From: Rhodanobacteraceae bacterium
Lineage (GTDB): Bacteria > Pseudomonadota > Gammaproteobacteria > Xanthomonadales > Rhodanobacteraceae
Length of the DNA stretch: 53,768 nucleotides
NCBI GenBank assembly: GCA_027019085.1
Contig: JALUXG010000032.1
Coordinates: 1 to 53,768 of the forward strand
Reading direction: 5' to 3'
Part shown: positions 8,940-17,885 of the stretch, in pieces
How the letters are laid out: each line of letters opens with the position of its first letter
How positions within the stretch are numbered: position 1 is the stretch's first letter
Translations under genes and position numbers: made by a program
Notes under the pieces: generated by a model
What the model saw: the letters and a program-made list of their open reading frames with translations, nothing else
Told to the model about the DNA's origin: nothing
The model's database searches: none

Positions 8940-11141
8940 TCAGCGACCGGTTTCGCTGAGAATTTTCGGTGTCACGAAGATCAGCAGCTCGGCCTTGTTG
9001 TTGCTGTGATTGTGCGAGCGGAACAGGTAGCCGAGGATCGGCACGTCGCCAAGACCCGGGATCTTGGCCACGTCGTTGCTCTTGGTGATCTCGTAGATGC
9101 CGCCCAGCACCACGGTCTGTCCGTTGTCGACCAGCACCGAGGTATTGATCTCGCGCGTGTCGATCTGCGGTACCTGGCCACCGCCCGGCGAAGCGATGAA
9201 GGAATTGAGTGCATCCTTCTTGACGTTGATCTTCAGGTACACCCGCTTGTCGGCCGTGATGGTCGGCGTGACCTTCAGTTCCAGGACCGCGTCCTTGAAC
9301 TGCACCGTGGCATTGCTGGTACCACCGCCGGTGTTCTGCTGGTAGGTCACGTAGCCGATTTCCTGACCCTGGCGGATCACCGCTTCCTGCTGGTTGGCGG
9401 TGATGACGCGCGGACTGGAGATGATTTCCGTCTGCCCCTCGGTCTGTGCCGCCGACAGTTCCAGGTCCAGCAGGTAGTTGCGGCCCAGGATAGCCAGACC
9501 CAGGCTTCCACTGGGTTTGGTGACCGGAAGATTCACGTTGAAGCCGTTGGTGTTGCTGGAAGTCAGCGAGGGCGTGGCGATGTTGGTGGTCGTGTTGAGC
9601 GACGCACTGTTGACCGCCGAGGATGCGTCCGGACCCATGGACAGGACATTGCCGGTATTGGTCTTGACGCCGAATGCGCCCCAGCGCACGCCAAGTTCAC
9701 GGGTAAAGTTGTCGGTCGCCGCAACGATCCGCGACTCGATCAGCACCTGCTTGACCGGTCGGTCGAGCATGCTGACCAGTTTGCGGATTTCCTGGATCTT
9801 TTCCGGCGTGTCGTTGATCAGCAGCGTATTGGTGCGCTCGTCGTAGGACACGCTGCCACGCGGCGACAGGAAGCCGCGCGTCAGCGTAGAGCCTGCTGAA
9901 CTGTTGCCTCCGGTGCTCTGCATGCTCTTTTGCGTCAGCAGCGCGGCAATATCCTTGGCCTTGCCGTAGCTGATCGGAATATAGGCGGCAACCAGCGGTG
10001 CGGCCTCTTCGGCTTTCAGGCGTGCGGTAGCCAGGTCCTGTTCGTACTTGGCAATCTGTTCCTGGGGCGCAATCCAGATGACGTTGCCGTTCTGGCGCTT
10101 GTCCAGACCCTTGGCGCGCAGGATCACGTCCAGCGCCTGGTCCCAGGGAACATTGACCAGCCGTATGGTGACACTGCCGCTCACACTGTCCGCTGCCACG
10201 ATATTGAGGCCGGAAACCTGGGCCAGCAGATTCAGCGCCGAACGGACAGGAATGTTCTGGAAATTGAAGGTCACGCGCTTGCCCGAATATACCGGCGCTT
10301 CGCCCGGCAGAGGCTTGCTTTCCTTCTTCGCCTTGCGCGGCGTGATGTCGACCACGTATTCGTTGCTGGTCTGGTAGGCGGAGGTATCCACCCTGCCCTG
10401 GGTCTGGATGACCATCTTTCCGCCGTCGACGCCCCCGGTCGTGGTAATGCGCTGGACCGGCGTGGCGAAATCGGTCACGTCCAGGGTGTTGGCCAGCTTG
10501 CTGGGCACCACCACGTCATTCATCTGCACGGTTACCTGGCCGCTACCCTGCTGCAGGTTGACATCGGCACCCTGACCACTGAAACGGATGGTGACCTTGC
10601 CTCCGCCACCAGGGCCGCGGCTGAAGTCGATCTTCGCTACCCGTGCTGCATTCGGCGAGGCCATCTGCTTGCTCGGATTGCCCGACTGCAGCCCGCCCAT
10701 GTGATCTTCCCAGTCGCCACTGCCCACGGTGAGGATGAGGTCATGACCGTCCACGCGCGCCTTGTAGCTGGCCGAGCGGTACAGCTCGACGACCAGGCGG
10801 GTGCGGTTTCCGGCAGACACCACCGAATAACCGGTCATCGGACCATAGCCCACATCGAAATGGCGCTTGGAAAGTCCATTTGCAGTGTCGCTCAGGTCCA
10901 CGGCAATACGCGGTGGTTCGGTGGTGGTGAAAATATTGGGTTGCGGTGGCGTTCCGGCGAATTGCAGCTTGAGCTGCACCTTGCCACCGGGAAGCGTCTG
11001 GTAGCTGACGTTCTTCAGCTCGTTGCCAGCAGCACGGGACATGCCGGGCAGCCCCAGCAGCAACAATGCGAGGAGCACGAAGATACCGGTACCTGCTGCA
11101 TTCCGGCGCGGGACTCGACGATGCGAATTAGTGGTCGTCAT
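8940..11141 (-). CDS. pilQ: Type IV pilus secretin PilQ
   Basis: Encodes 733 residues from the ATG at 11141, chosen because a GGGGG ribosome-binding run lies 8 bp ahead; another ATG at 11147 sits too close to it. The longer open frame to 11324 only overlaps pilP. A signal peptide (hydrophobic core FVLLALLLLGL) leads to two AMIN domains that bind peptidoglycan, then the secretin N-domains (about 330-480, including RSALNLLAQVSGLNIVAADS), and the C-terminal secretin beta-barrel domain with VPGLGDVPILGYLFRS, the classic secretin signature. It forms the outer-membrane pore through which the pilus passes and docks with PilP. It is the last gene of pilMNOPQ and is followed by a strong terminator. 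Confidence 0.95.
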   Translation of the reverse strand: MTTTNSHRRVPRRNAAGTGIFVLLALLLLGLPGMSRAAGNELKNVSYQTLPGGKVQLKLQFAGTPPQPNIFTTTEPPRIAVDLSDTANGLSKRHFDVGYGPMTGYSVVSAGNRTRLVVELYRSASYKARVDGHDLILTVGSGDWEDHMGGLQSGNPSKQMASPNAARVAKIDFSRGPGGGGKVTIRFSGQGADVNLQQGSGQVTVQMNDVVVPSKLANTLDVTDFATPVQRITTTGGVDGGKMVIQTQGRVDTSAYQTSNEYVVDITPRKAKKESKPLPGEAPVYSGKRVTFNFQNIPVRSALNLLAQVSGLNIVAADSVSGSVTIRLVNVPWDQALDVILRAKGLDKRQNGNVIWIAPQEQIAKYEQDLATARLKAEEAAPLVAAYIPISYGKAKDIAALLTQKSMQSTGGNSSAGSTLTRGFLSPRGSVSYDERTNTLLINDTPEKIQEIRKLVSMLDRPVKQVLIESRIVAATDNFTRELGVRWGAFGVKTNTGNVLSMGPDASSAVNSASLNTTTNIATPSLTSSNTNGFNVNLPVTKPSGSLGLAILGRNYLLDLELSAAQTEGQTEIISSPRVITANQQEAVIRQGQEIGYVTYQQNTGGGTSNATVQFKDAVLELKVTPTITADKRVYLKINVKKDALNSFIASPGGGQVPQIDTREINTSVLVDNGQTVVLGGIYEITKSNDVAKIPGLGDVPILGYLFRSHNHSNNKAELLIFVTPKILSETGR

Positions 11142-11163
11142 GTACATCACCCCCGATGGGTTC

Positions 11164-11691
11164 TCATTGCTCGTCGAGCGCGATGCTCGCCTTGCGTTCC
11201 ATCCAGCCGCCCGATCCGTTCGGCACCAGTTCGACAAGATCGATGTGATCTTCGGCGATGTCGGTGACACGGCCATAGTTCTGCCCCATGTAGTCATTGA
11301 TATGCACCTGGTGTATGACCCCACCGGGATCCTTGATCAGCGCTTCCATGCTCTTGCCCTGACCGATGGTGCCCACCATCTTCAGGCTGTCGAGCGGGAA
11401 GGCCTCCAGCGGTTGTCGCGGCCGGTTCGCATCCGGACGCGGCCCGGTCTTCGAACTGCTCGCGCCTTCATTGGGGCTGGGCGCGAAGGGATCCCGCATG
11501 GCCTGATCCTTGTATTCGAAACTCTCGAACGTCTTGATCACCGGCAGCGGGGGCAGTGGGGCGCCTTTCTGGGCCTTTTCCTTTGCCACCCATTGCCGCA
11601 GATCGGACATGCCGCGGGTGCAACCCGCCACTGCCGTCACGGCAATCAGGAGCATCAGCAGGCGCAATGTCTTCGATGGCATCCTCATCAC
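11164..11691 (-). CDS. pilP: Type IV pilus inner-membrane lipoprotein PilP
   Basis: Encodes 175 residues. The signal sequence ends in a lipobox (AVAGC, Cys near residue 24), so the protein is a lipoprotein on the inner membrane. The C-terminal half has the PilP homology region: LEAFPLDSLKMVGTI, then VHQVHINDYMGQNYGRV and an IDLVELVPNGSGGW segment, a beta-sandwich that contacts the N-domain of PilQ. The first codon is GTG at 11691 overlapping the pilO stop (GTGA), with an ATG immediately after at 11688; either may be used. PilP links the PilM-PilN-PilO alignment complex to the secretin. Confidence 0.93.
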   Translation of the reverse strand: MMRMPSKTLRLLMLLIAVTAVAGCTRGMSDLRQWVAKEKAQKGAPLPPLPVIKTFESFEYKDQAMRDPFAPSPNEGASSSKTGPRPDANRPRQPLEAFPLDSLKMVGTIGQGKSMEALIKDPGGVIHQVHINDYMGQNYGRVTDIAEDHIDLVELVPNGSGGWMERKASIALDEQ

Positions 11692-12344
11692 CGGCCCCTC
11701 CCCTTCTTGCCGACAGCCGTGGAGGCGTCTTGGTCGCTCTCATCCAGATAACGGTAGGTCTTGACGGTTCCTTCCAGGGTCAGGCGACCATTGGTTGCGA
11801 CGCCTTCCGGCCCGGGTTTCTCGGGCTTGAGCGACACATTGTGCATGGTCAGGATCACCACCCGCGGCAGCGAAGCGACGCCGCTGATGAAGGTCCCGAA
11901 CTGGTGGTAGGTACCGGTCATCTTCAGCTTGATCGGCTTTTCGGCGTAGAACTCCTTCTTTTGTTCCGGGCCGTTTTCGAACACCTCGATCTGCAACCCC
12001 GCCGCCAGGGCAGTCTGCGAGATGTCGACCAGCAGCGATGGCATTTCGGTCTTGCTGGGCAACTGGCGCAGCATCTGCCGCAACATGTCCTTCATGTCGG
12101 CAAGCTGCCTGCGCAATGCGTCATAATTGACGGCCTTGGCCTGCTTGCTGACGAACTCCCTGCGCAGGGCAAGTTCCTGGCTCTGCTGGTTGCCCAGATC
12201 GTCCTGCTGGTCGCTGATGTAGAAGTACCAGCCCAGCAGCACGATGACAGCGAGCAACATCACGATGAAGAAGGTCTTGACCGACTTCGACCAGCCGCCG
12301 ATGTTGTTGCGGTCAAGGTTGCGAAGGTCATCGATCAGGCTCAT
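11688..12344 (-). CDS. pilO: Type IV pilus alignment protein PilO
   Basis: Encodes 218 residues. It has a short cytoplasmic N-terminus (residues 1-24), one membrane helix (about 25-45, FFIVMLLAVIVLLGWYFYI), a periplasmic coiled coil (about 46-100) and a ferredoxin-like core ending with the TGTYHQFGTFISGVASLPR motif characteristic of PilO. It pairs with PilN in the inner membrane. The gene overlaps pilN by 4 bp (ATGA). Confidence 0.94.
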   Translation of the reverse strand: MSLIDDLRNLDRNNIGGWSKSVKTFFIVMLLAVIVLLGWYFYISDQQDDLGNQQSQELALRREFVSKQAKAVNYDALRRQLADMKDMLRQMLRQLPSKTEMPSLLVDISQTALAAGLQIEVFENGPEQKKEFYAEKPIKLKMTGTYHQFGTFISGVASLPRVVILTMHNVSLKPEKPGPEGVATNGRLTLEGTVKTYRYLDESDQDASTAVGKKGRGR

Positions 12345-12961
12345 GATTTTGCCCCTCCCTTCGCCTTGGCGCGGGCACCGCTTCCGCCGTCACCCGCGTC
12401 TGCCGAAGCTCCTTCGGACTTGGGCTTGACCATCTTCATGCTCAGATTGAACACATAGGGCATCCGCGAATCGGCATGCTTGTTGTCGATACGGCCCAGC
12501 TCGATCCGGCTCATCCACGGCGAGCGCTCGAGGTTGCGCATGTATTCGGCCACGCTGGCATTGGACTGGGCGACGCCCTTGAGCTTCAGCGTGTCACCCT
12601 GCTGCACCAGTTCGGTCAGGCGCACGCTCGGCGGAATCGTCTTCACCAGCTCGTCGAACAGATGTACCATCTTCGAGCGGTCAGCCTGCAGTTTCTCGAT
12701 GATGCGCTTGCGCGCCAGCAGGTGGTCGCGAACCTTTTCCAGGTTCTTGATCTGCGCGATGCGCTGATCGAGCTGGTGGATCTGTGCCTTGAGGTAGGCA
12801 TTGCGCTGGTTCTGGTTATCGATGCGGATGTTCATCCACATTGCCCAGATGACCACCAGCGCCAGCCCGCCGGCGGCGGCAAGCCCAAGGTGCACGAAGA
12901 ATTCGTGTTCCCGCTGCTTGCGCCGTTCGGCGCGCCAGGGAAGCAGGTTTATGCGCGCCAT
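12341..12961 (-). CDS. pilN: Type IV pilus assembly protein PilN
   Basis: Encodes 206 residues. It opens with ARINLLPWR, the conserved cytoplasmic peptide that inserts into PilM, followed by one membrane helix (about 24-45), a periplasmic coiled coil (about 50-110) and the ferredoxin-like domain. The C-terminus carries an extra charged, alanine/glycine-rich tail. The ATG shares one base with the pilM stop (TGATG), so translation is coupled. Confidence 0.94.
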   Translation of the reverse strand: MARINLLPWRAERRKQREHEFFVHLGLAAAGGLALVVIWAMWMNIRIDNQNQRNAYLKAQIHQLDQRIAQIKNLEKVRDHLLARKRIIEKLQADRSKMVHLFDELVKTIPPSVRLTELVQQGDTLKLKGVAQSNASVAEYMRNLERSPWMSRIELGRIDNKHADSRMPYVFNLSMKMVKPKSEGASADAGDGGSGARAKAKGGAKS

Positions 12962-14019
12962 CAGTCGAAACTCCTCATGGCGAGACCGGCGGCGATCATC
13001 AGCGAAGGCGCGTCGGCTGCCAGTTGCTGGGCCTGGGAACGCGAGGCGATGGACATCTGCGCCAGCGGGTTGGCGACCACACAGGGCACGCCGACCTGGT
13101 CCTCGACCATGTCACTGACCCCTTCGATGCCGCCCGAACCACCCGCCAGCACGATCTGGTCGACCTTGCTGTATTCGCTGCCGGCGAAGAAGAACTGGAG
13201 CAGACGGCCGATCTGCTGGACCAACGATTCCTTGAACGGCTCCAGGGCCTCCTCTTCGTAAGTCTCGGGGAGCCCGCCCTGTCGCTTGGCGCGTCCGGCC
13301 TCCTCGTAGGACAAGCCGTAGCGACGCATGATCTCGTCGGTCAGTTGCTTGCCGCCGAACACCTGCTCGCGCGAATAGATGGTGCGCTGGTTCTTGAGCA
13401 CCGACAGCGTGGTCATGGTGGCGCCGACATCAACCACGGCCACCAGGGCATCGCGGGCAACGGACAGCTGATCGGCAATCAGCGCGAAGGCATTCTCCAT
13501 CGCGAAGGCTTCGACATCGATCACCTTGGCCGTCAGGCCGCCGAGGTCGAGTGCAGCCACGCGCATGTCGACGTTCTCGGTGCGCGAGGCAGCGAGCAGC
13601 ACGTTGCTCATTTCCGGGTTGTCGCGCACCGGTCCGATCTTCTCGAAGTCGAGGCTGACTTCCTCGATCGGATAGGGAATGTACTGGTTGGCCTCGACCT
13701 GCACATTCGCCTCGAGGTCGTCCTCGGACAGATCCGAGGCCATCGGGATCACCTTGGTGATCACCGACGAACCGCTCACGGCGGCGCAGGCGTACCTGGT
13801 CCGGGCGCCGGAGCGTGCGTAGGCACGGCGAATGGCATCGCCGACCGCCTCGACCTCGACGATATTCTTTTCGACCACCGCATTCGGCGGCAAGGGTTCG
13901 ACCGCATAGTGTTCCACGCGGTATCGCCCGCCCGGACGGCTCAGCTGCAACAGCTTGACCGCGGTGGAGCTGATGTCTACGCCGATCAGCGGCGGTTTCT
14001 TGGGCGTGAACAGGCTCAC
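12961..14019 (-). CDS. pilM: Type IV pilus assembly ATPase-like protein PilM
   Basis: Encodes 352 residues from a GTG at 14019. This start is fixed by a strong purine-rich ribosome-binding site right before it and by the family N-terminus SLFTPKKPPLIGVDISSTAV; the open frame extends upstream to 14160 but that part runs through the promoter. PilM is an actin-like cytoplasmic protein: phosphate-1 loop GVDISSTAVK, adenosine region with VLAGGSGGIEG (about residue 290). It binds nucleotide and the N-terminal peptide of PilN and may pass signals between the pilus motor and the secretin. First gene of pilMNOPQ, divergent from mrcA as in many gammaproteobacteria. Confidence 0.95.
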   Translation of the reverse strand: MSLFTPKKPPLIGVDISSTAVKLLQLSRPGGRYRVEHYAVEPLPPNAVVEKNIVEVEAVGDAIRRAYARSGARTRYACAAVSGSSVITKVIPMASDLSEDDLEANVQVEANQYIPYPIEEVSLDFEKIGPVRDNPEMSNVLLAASRTENVDMRVAALDLGGLTAKVIDVEAFAMENAFALIADQLSVARDALVAVVDVGATMTTLSVLKNQRTIYSREQVFGGKQLTDEIMRRYGLSYEEAGRAKRQGGLPETYEEEALEPFKESLVQQIGRLLQFFFAGSEYSKVDQIVLAGGSGGIEGVSDMVEDQVGVPCVVANPLAQMSIASRSQAQQLAADAPSLMIAAGLAMRSFD

Positions 14020-14020
14020 G

Positions 14021-14034
14021 TTTCCCCCTTCCCC
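14021..14034 (-). promoter_or_regulatory. Ribosome-binding site deciding the pilM GTG start
   Basis: On the minus strand the bases directly before the GTG at 14019 read GGGGAAGGGGGAAAC. This is the best purine-rich tract in the region and selects the GTG over in-frame codons upstream. Confidence 0.75.
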
Positions 14035-14067
14035 ATACGCGTTTAGGTGCGAAAGGTGCGCGTCGAC

Positions 14068-14096
14068 ATTAAATATGAATTTTAACCGATTGGCAA
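14068..14096 (-). promoter_or_regulatory. Sigma-70-type promoter of pilMNOPQ
   Basis: On the minus strand TTGCCA (14096-14091) and TTTAAT (14073-14068) are separated by exactly 17 bp; each matches the consensus at five of six positions. Transcription would start near 14061, about 40 bp before the pilM GTG. Confidence 0.6.
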
Positions 14097-14382
14097 CAGT
14101 GCAATAATTGACAAATTCGACACCGACATCACCGTACTCCAACCCTGGATCGGAAGTCATGCATGCGTAGCGCGCAGCACGGGCCGATCCCGGGCAAACA
14201 TCCTAGCCGCAATTTCAGGTAAGTCGACAACTTTGTGCCGTAGATCCTCAAACGGATTCGGAAAGTCGTGACCGATCGCACGTCTGGCTGGTATTCCGTG
14301 ATCTGGGCCGCAGCATGGACCCCGTGCTGACCGGCCCGCCACAGGATTCGACGTGCCGTCATGCCGCATGGCGTATGCTGCC

Positions 14383-14413
14383 TTGAACTTGTTGGTGCCC
14401 GGCGATCTATACT
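14383..14413 (+). promoter_or_regulatory. Candidate mrcA promoter
   Basis: TATACT at 14408-14413 is a good -10 element. The best -35 is TTGAAC at 14383-14388 with a long 19-bp spacer, so the -35 is uncertain. Predicted transcript start near 14420, 36 bp before the mrcA ATG. Confidence 0.4.
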
Positions 14414-14455
14414 GCGCCTTTGCATTCTCCTCCCGTCAGCGACTGCCATCCGTCC

Positions 14456-17020
14456 ATGCCCAAGTACAAGCGACTGTTCCGCTACGCAATGATCCTCGCG
14501 CTGGCGGGCGCTCTGCTGGGAGCCTGCGCCATCGGTATCGCCTACTGGCTGATCTCGCCGCGCCTGCCCTCGGTTCAATCCCTGAAAGACGTGCAGATGC
14601 AGGTGCCTCTTCGCGTGCTGAGCGCCGATGGCAAGCTGATCGCCGAATTTGGCGAGATGCGTCGCCTGCCCGTCGATATCCAAAACGTCCCGGCCCGCCT
14701 CAAGCATGCGGTGCTGGCCGCCGAGGATGCCGATTTCTACCATCACGGCGGGGTTGACTGGACCGGCATCGTGCGCGCCGCAATCCATGTGGTGCTCAGC
14801 GGCGGCAAGAAGACCCAGGGTGGCTCGACCATCACCCAGCAAGTCGCCAGAAACTTCTTTCTGAGCTCGCAAAAGACCTATACCCGCAAGATCACCGAAA
14901 TTTTCACCGCCTTTCGCATCGAGGACGAGCTGAGCAAGGACCAGATCCTGCAGCTTTATCTCAACAAGATGTTCCTCGGCCACCGCACCTATGGCGTGGC
15001 AGCGGCGGCGCAGTACTACTACGGCAAGAAACTCGATCAGCTCACGATTGCCGAATGCGCGATGATCGCCGGCACCTTCCAGCTGCCATCCCTGGTCAAT
15101 CCGATCGATCATCCCCGTCGCGCCCTTGCCCGGCGCAATTACGTGCTCGATCGCATGCTGGCCAATCAGTTCATCACCCACGCGCAGTACGAGGCCGCCA
15201 AGGCCACCCCGATTCACGGCTCGCCGCACGACCTGCCGATCGTGGTGCATGCTCCCTACCTAGCCGAGATGGTGCGCCAGGCAGCGTTGGACAAACTGGG
15301 CAATGCGGCGCTCACCGACGGTTACGTGATTCGCACCACGATCCTGGGCAAGGACCAGGATGCCGCCCGCAAGGCCCTGCGTTCGGGGCTGATCGCCTAT
15401 GACCAACGCCACGGCTATCGCGGTCCGGAAGCTCATGTGCAGCTTCCGCCACAGCCGGATGCAGCCGATACCGGGAACATCCTTTCCAATTACACGGAAA
15501 TTGCCGGGCTGGTTCCCGCCCTGGTCATCGACAGCCACCCCGGCAAGGCCGACCTGCGCCTGGCCGACGGCAGCATGGTGACGCTCACGCTCGATGCCAT
15601 GCGCTGGGCGCGCAAGTACCTCTCGCCACGCAGCGTCGGACCGGTCCCGACCCGTGTCAATGCCGTGCTCAAGCGCGGCGACATCGTGCGATTGCAACGC
15701 GATGCCAAGGGTCAATGGCAACTGGCGCAGATCCCTGCCGCGCAAAGCGGGCTGGTTTCCCTGGACCCTGACAATGGCGCCATCCGCGCTCTGGTCGGTG
15801 GTTTCAGCTTCCGGCTCAGCAAATTCAATCGCGCGCTGATGCCGGGCAGCGGTCGCCAGCCCGGTTCCAGCTTCAAGCCGTTCATTTATTCCGCCGCCCT
15901 GGAACGCGGCTACACACCGGCAAGCATCATCAACGATGCCCCGGTGGTACTGGCCGACCCGGCCAAGGCCAATGGCGAATGGACTCCTTCCAACGACGAC
16001 GGGAAATTCGACGGACCGATCCGCCTTCGTACCGCCCTCATCGAGTCGAAAAACCTGGTGTCGGTCCGTCTGCTCGATACCCTGGGCCTGCGCTTCGCGC
16101 GCGAATACGTGCTGCGGTTCGGTTTTCCGCCCGACACCGTTCCGGATGATCTGTCCATGGCGCTCGGAACGGCTTCAGTCTCGCCTCTGAGCATGGCTCG
16201 CGCCTATGCCGTGTTCGCCAACGGGGGGTATCTGGTCGATCCCTATTTCATCCAGGAAATCGACAACCGGGATGGCCAGGCCATCTACAAGGCCGACCCG
16301 CTGCGTGCCTGCCGTCACTGCGAGGCGCGCCTGTTGCAGCACATACCCTACGACACCCTGCCCCCCGCCCCCACCAGTTCCGAGGTGGCGGGAGCGCAAT
16401 ATGCCGGAGCCAGTGGTCTGCTTGCACTTCAGCCTATTGCCGCCGCCAGCAGCCCGGCAGTTCCTGCAAGCATACAGCCTGCCTCCGCAGGCAGTGCACC
16501 CGCTTCGGCCGCCAGCGCGGCCACGCCACGGCTGGCGCCGAGGGTCATCAACATTCGCAACGATTACCTGACCACATCCCTGATGAAGGACGTGATCCTG
16601 CACGGCACCGGCATTGCTGCACGCGCCCTGCACCGGCCCGACCTGGCCGGCAAGACCGGCACCACCAACGACCACCGCGACGCCTGGTTCTGCGGCTTCA
16701 ACGACAAGCTCGTCACCACGGTCTGGGTCGGCTTCGACAATTACACCAGCCTGGGCAAGGAATTCGGCGCCACCGCCGCGCTGCCGGTCTGGATGAGCTA
16801 CATGGGTGACGTGCTCAAGGGCGTGCCTGAATCCGCTCTGGCGCAGCCACCCGGCATCACCACCCTGCTGATCAACAAGAAGACCGGACTGCCCACCACG
16901 CCCGACGACCCGGATGCGATGCAGGAGATCTTCAAGGTCGAGGACGTGCCTCACCTGCAGGAACTGGCGCGCAAGGCACGACTCGAGAAAAACCAGAAGC
17001 ACGCCTACGACATCTTCTGA
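14456..17020 (+). CDS. mrcA: Penicillin-binding protein 1A (class A PBP)
   Basis: Encodes 854 residues from ATG 14456 (MPKYKRLFRY), which places a short basic cytoplasmic start before the single membrane helix (about 11-34). Glycosyltransferase domain: EDADFYHHGGVDW with the catalytic Glu (about residues 90-100), then GGSTITQQVARN and the KITEIF segment. A PBP1A-type insert/OB domain follows (about 300-420). Transpeptidase domain: SSFK with the active-site Ser (near residue 476), SKN, and KTGTT near the end. An Ala/Pro/Ser-rich linker (about 650-685) interrupts the transpeptidase region before KTG. It polymerises and cross-links peptidoglycan at the inner membrane. The divergent pairing with pilMNOPQ is conserved in Pseudomonas and Xanthomonas. 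Confidence 0.95.
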   Translation: MPKYKRLFRYAMILALAGALLGACAIGIAYWLISPRLPSVQSLKDVQMQVPLRVLSADGKLIAEFGEMRRLPVDIQNVPARLKHAVLAAEDADFYHHGGVDWTGIVRAAIHVVLSGGKKTQGGSTITQQVARNFFLSSQKTYTRKITEIFTAFRIEDELSKDQILQLYLNKMFLGHRTYGVAAAAQYYYGKKLDQLTIAECAMIAGTFQLPSLVNPIDHPRRALARRNYVLDRMLANQFITHAQYEAAKATPIHGSPHDLPIVVHAPYLAEMVRQAALDKLGNAALTDGYVIRTTILGKDQDAARKALRSGLIAYDQRHGYRGPEAHVQLPPQPDAADTGNILSNYTEIAGLVPALVIDSHPGKADLRLADGSMVTLTLDAMRWARKYLSPRSVGPVPTRVNAVLKRGDIVRLQRDAKGQWQLAQIPAAQSGLVSLDPDNGAIRALVGGFSFRLSKFNRALMPGSGRQPGSSFKPFIYSAALERGYTPASIINDAPVVLADPAKANGEWTPSNDDGKFDGPIRLRTALIESKNLVSVRLLDTLGLRFAREYVLRFGFPPDTVPDDLSMALGTASVSPLSMARAYAVFANGGYLVDPYFIQEIDNRDGQAIYKADPLRACRHCEARLLQHIPYDTLPPAPTSSEVAGAQYAGASGLLALQPIAAASSPAVPASIQPASAGSAPASAASAATPRLAPRVINIRNDYLTTSLMKDVILHGTGIAARALHRPDLAGKTGTTNDHRDAWFCGFNDKLVTTVWVGFDNYTSLGKEFGATAALPVWMSYMGDVLKGVPESALAQPPGITTLLINKKTGLPTTPDDPDAMQEIFKVEDVPHLQELARKARLEKNQKHAYDIF

Positions 17021-17113
17021 CCGGACAGCGAACGGCCTTGCCGATCAATCGTGGCGTCTTCCACGGACCGTCCCGCTCGGGTAGGCTGTAGGCGCGCAGG
17101 ACGGAGGCACGCC

Positions 17114-17797
17114 ATGGCCCGAGGCCGTCATCACCGCATACACGCCCTGGATCGCCTGCATCGGCATCGTCAGCGTGTGGCCCAGGAAGCTGCCCGCCTG
17201 ATGAGCGAGCACGGGATTCGCGATTTCCACCAGGCCAAGCTCAAGGCTGCCGAACGCATGGGGGTGGTCGACGACCAGGCCCTGCCCCGCAACCGCGAAA
17301 TCGAGCAGGCCTTGCGCGAGCACCAGCGGATCTTCCACGGACACGAACAGCCGCATGCATTGCGGCGTCGGCGTGAAGCCGCGCGTGAAGCCATGGGCTT
17401 CCTGGCGCGCTTCGAACCGCGCCTGGTCGGTGCGGTGCTCGAAGGCACGGCTGACCACCACTCCGCGGTCTGCCTGCATCTGTTCTGTGACGACCCCGAT
17501 GCGGTACCGCGTTTTCTCGACGAACGCGGCATACCCCACCAGGTGGTCAATCGACGCGTACGCAAGACACGTGACTGCCATGGAGACTATCCGGCCTTCC
17601 TGTTCCAGGCCGACGAACTGGCTTTCGACCTCACCGTGTTCCCGCGCGACGCCCTGCGCCAGGCACCCCTCAACCGCATCGACGAGCGCCCCATGCAGCG
17701 TGCCTCGCTGAGCGCCGTGGACGCATTACTGGCCGACCCGGACCCTTCCAGCGACGAGGATTTCGAGGCCATGTTGGCCCATGCGCTTCAAAGCTGA
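17114..17797 (+). CDS. Conserved hypothetical protein, function unknown
   Basis: Encodes 227 residues from the ATG at 17114, which has GGAGG 8 bp ahead; the frame is open further up to 17051 but without a ribosome-binding site. No family was recognised with confidence. The N-terminal third is helical, very basic and histidine-rich. The middle (about residues 98-145) has the pattern ARFEPRLVGAVLEGTADHHS, then AVCLHLFCDDPDAVPRFL and a GIPHQ strand, which loosely recalls the strand-helix layout of minimal nucleotidyltransferases, but the GS...DxD catalytic signature is not convincing. The acidic C-terminus ends in a short helix. There is no signal peptide or membrane helix. It follows mrcA by 93 bp and is convergent with gltA across a shared terminator; codon use looks native. 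Confidence 0.75.
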   Translation: MARGRHHRIHALDRLHRHRQRVAQEAARLMSEHGIRDFHQAKLKAAERMGVVDDQALPRNREIEQALREHQRIFHGHEQPHALRRRREAAREAMGFLARFEPRLVGAVLEGTADHHSAVCLHLFCDDPDAVPRFLDERGIPHQVVNRRVRKTRDCHGDYPAFLFQADELAFDLTVFPRDALRQAPLNRIDERPMQRASLSAVDALLADPDPSSDEDFEAMLAHALQS

Positions 17798-17833
17798 ATT
17801 TGCGCCGTGCCCTGGCCTGGCGCCCCGGCAACG

Positions 17834-17862
17834 AAAAACGCCCTGATACACAGGGCGTTTTT
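17834..17862. terminator. Bidirectional terminator between the 17114 gene and gltA
   Basis: AAAAACGCCCTG pairs with CAGGGCGTTTTT around a 5-base loop. With A-tract and T-tract on opposite sides it can end transcripts from both converging genes. Confidence 0.9.
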
Positions 17863-17885
17863 CGTATGCATGAGGCCCGCAAAGC

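Larger units (their letters stand above)
14020..14455. other. Divergent pilM / mrcA control region
   Basis: These 436 bases contain no convincing gene. The part near pilM (about 14065-14115) is AT-rich against a GC-rich background and holds the pilM promoter. The part near mrcA holds a weaker promoter candidate. Open frames crossing the region on the minus strand (for example 14157-14369) have no ribosome-binding site or recognisable product. Confidence 0.7.

Noticed and set aside
9930-11267. 445-codon plus-strand frame opposite pilQ
   Set aside because: Antisense to an unambiguous secretin gene; no ribosome-binding site or family match.
14020-14160. N-terminal extension of PilM to 14160
   Set aside because: It runs through the predicted pilM promoter; the GTG at 14019 has a very strong ribosome-binding site.
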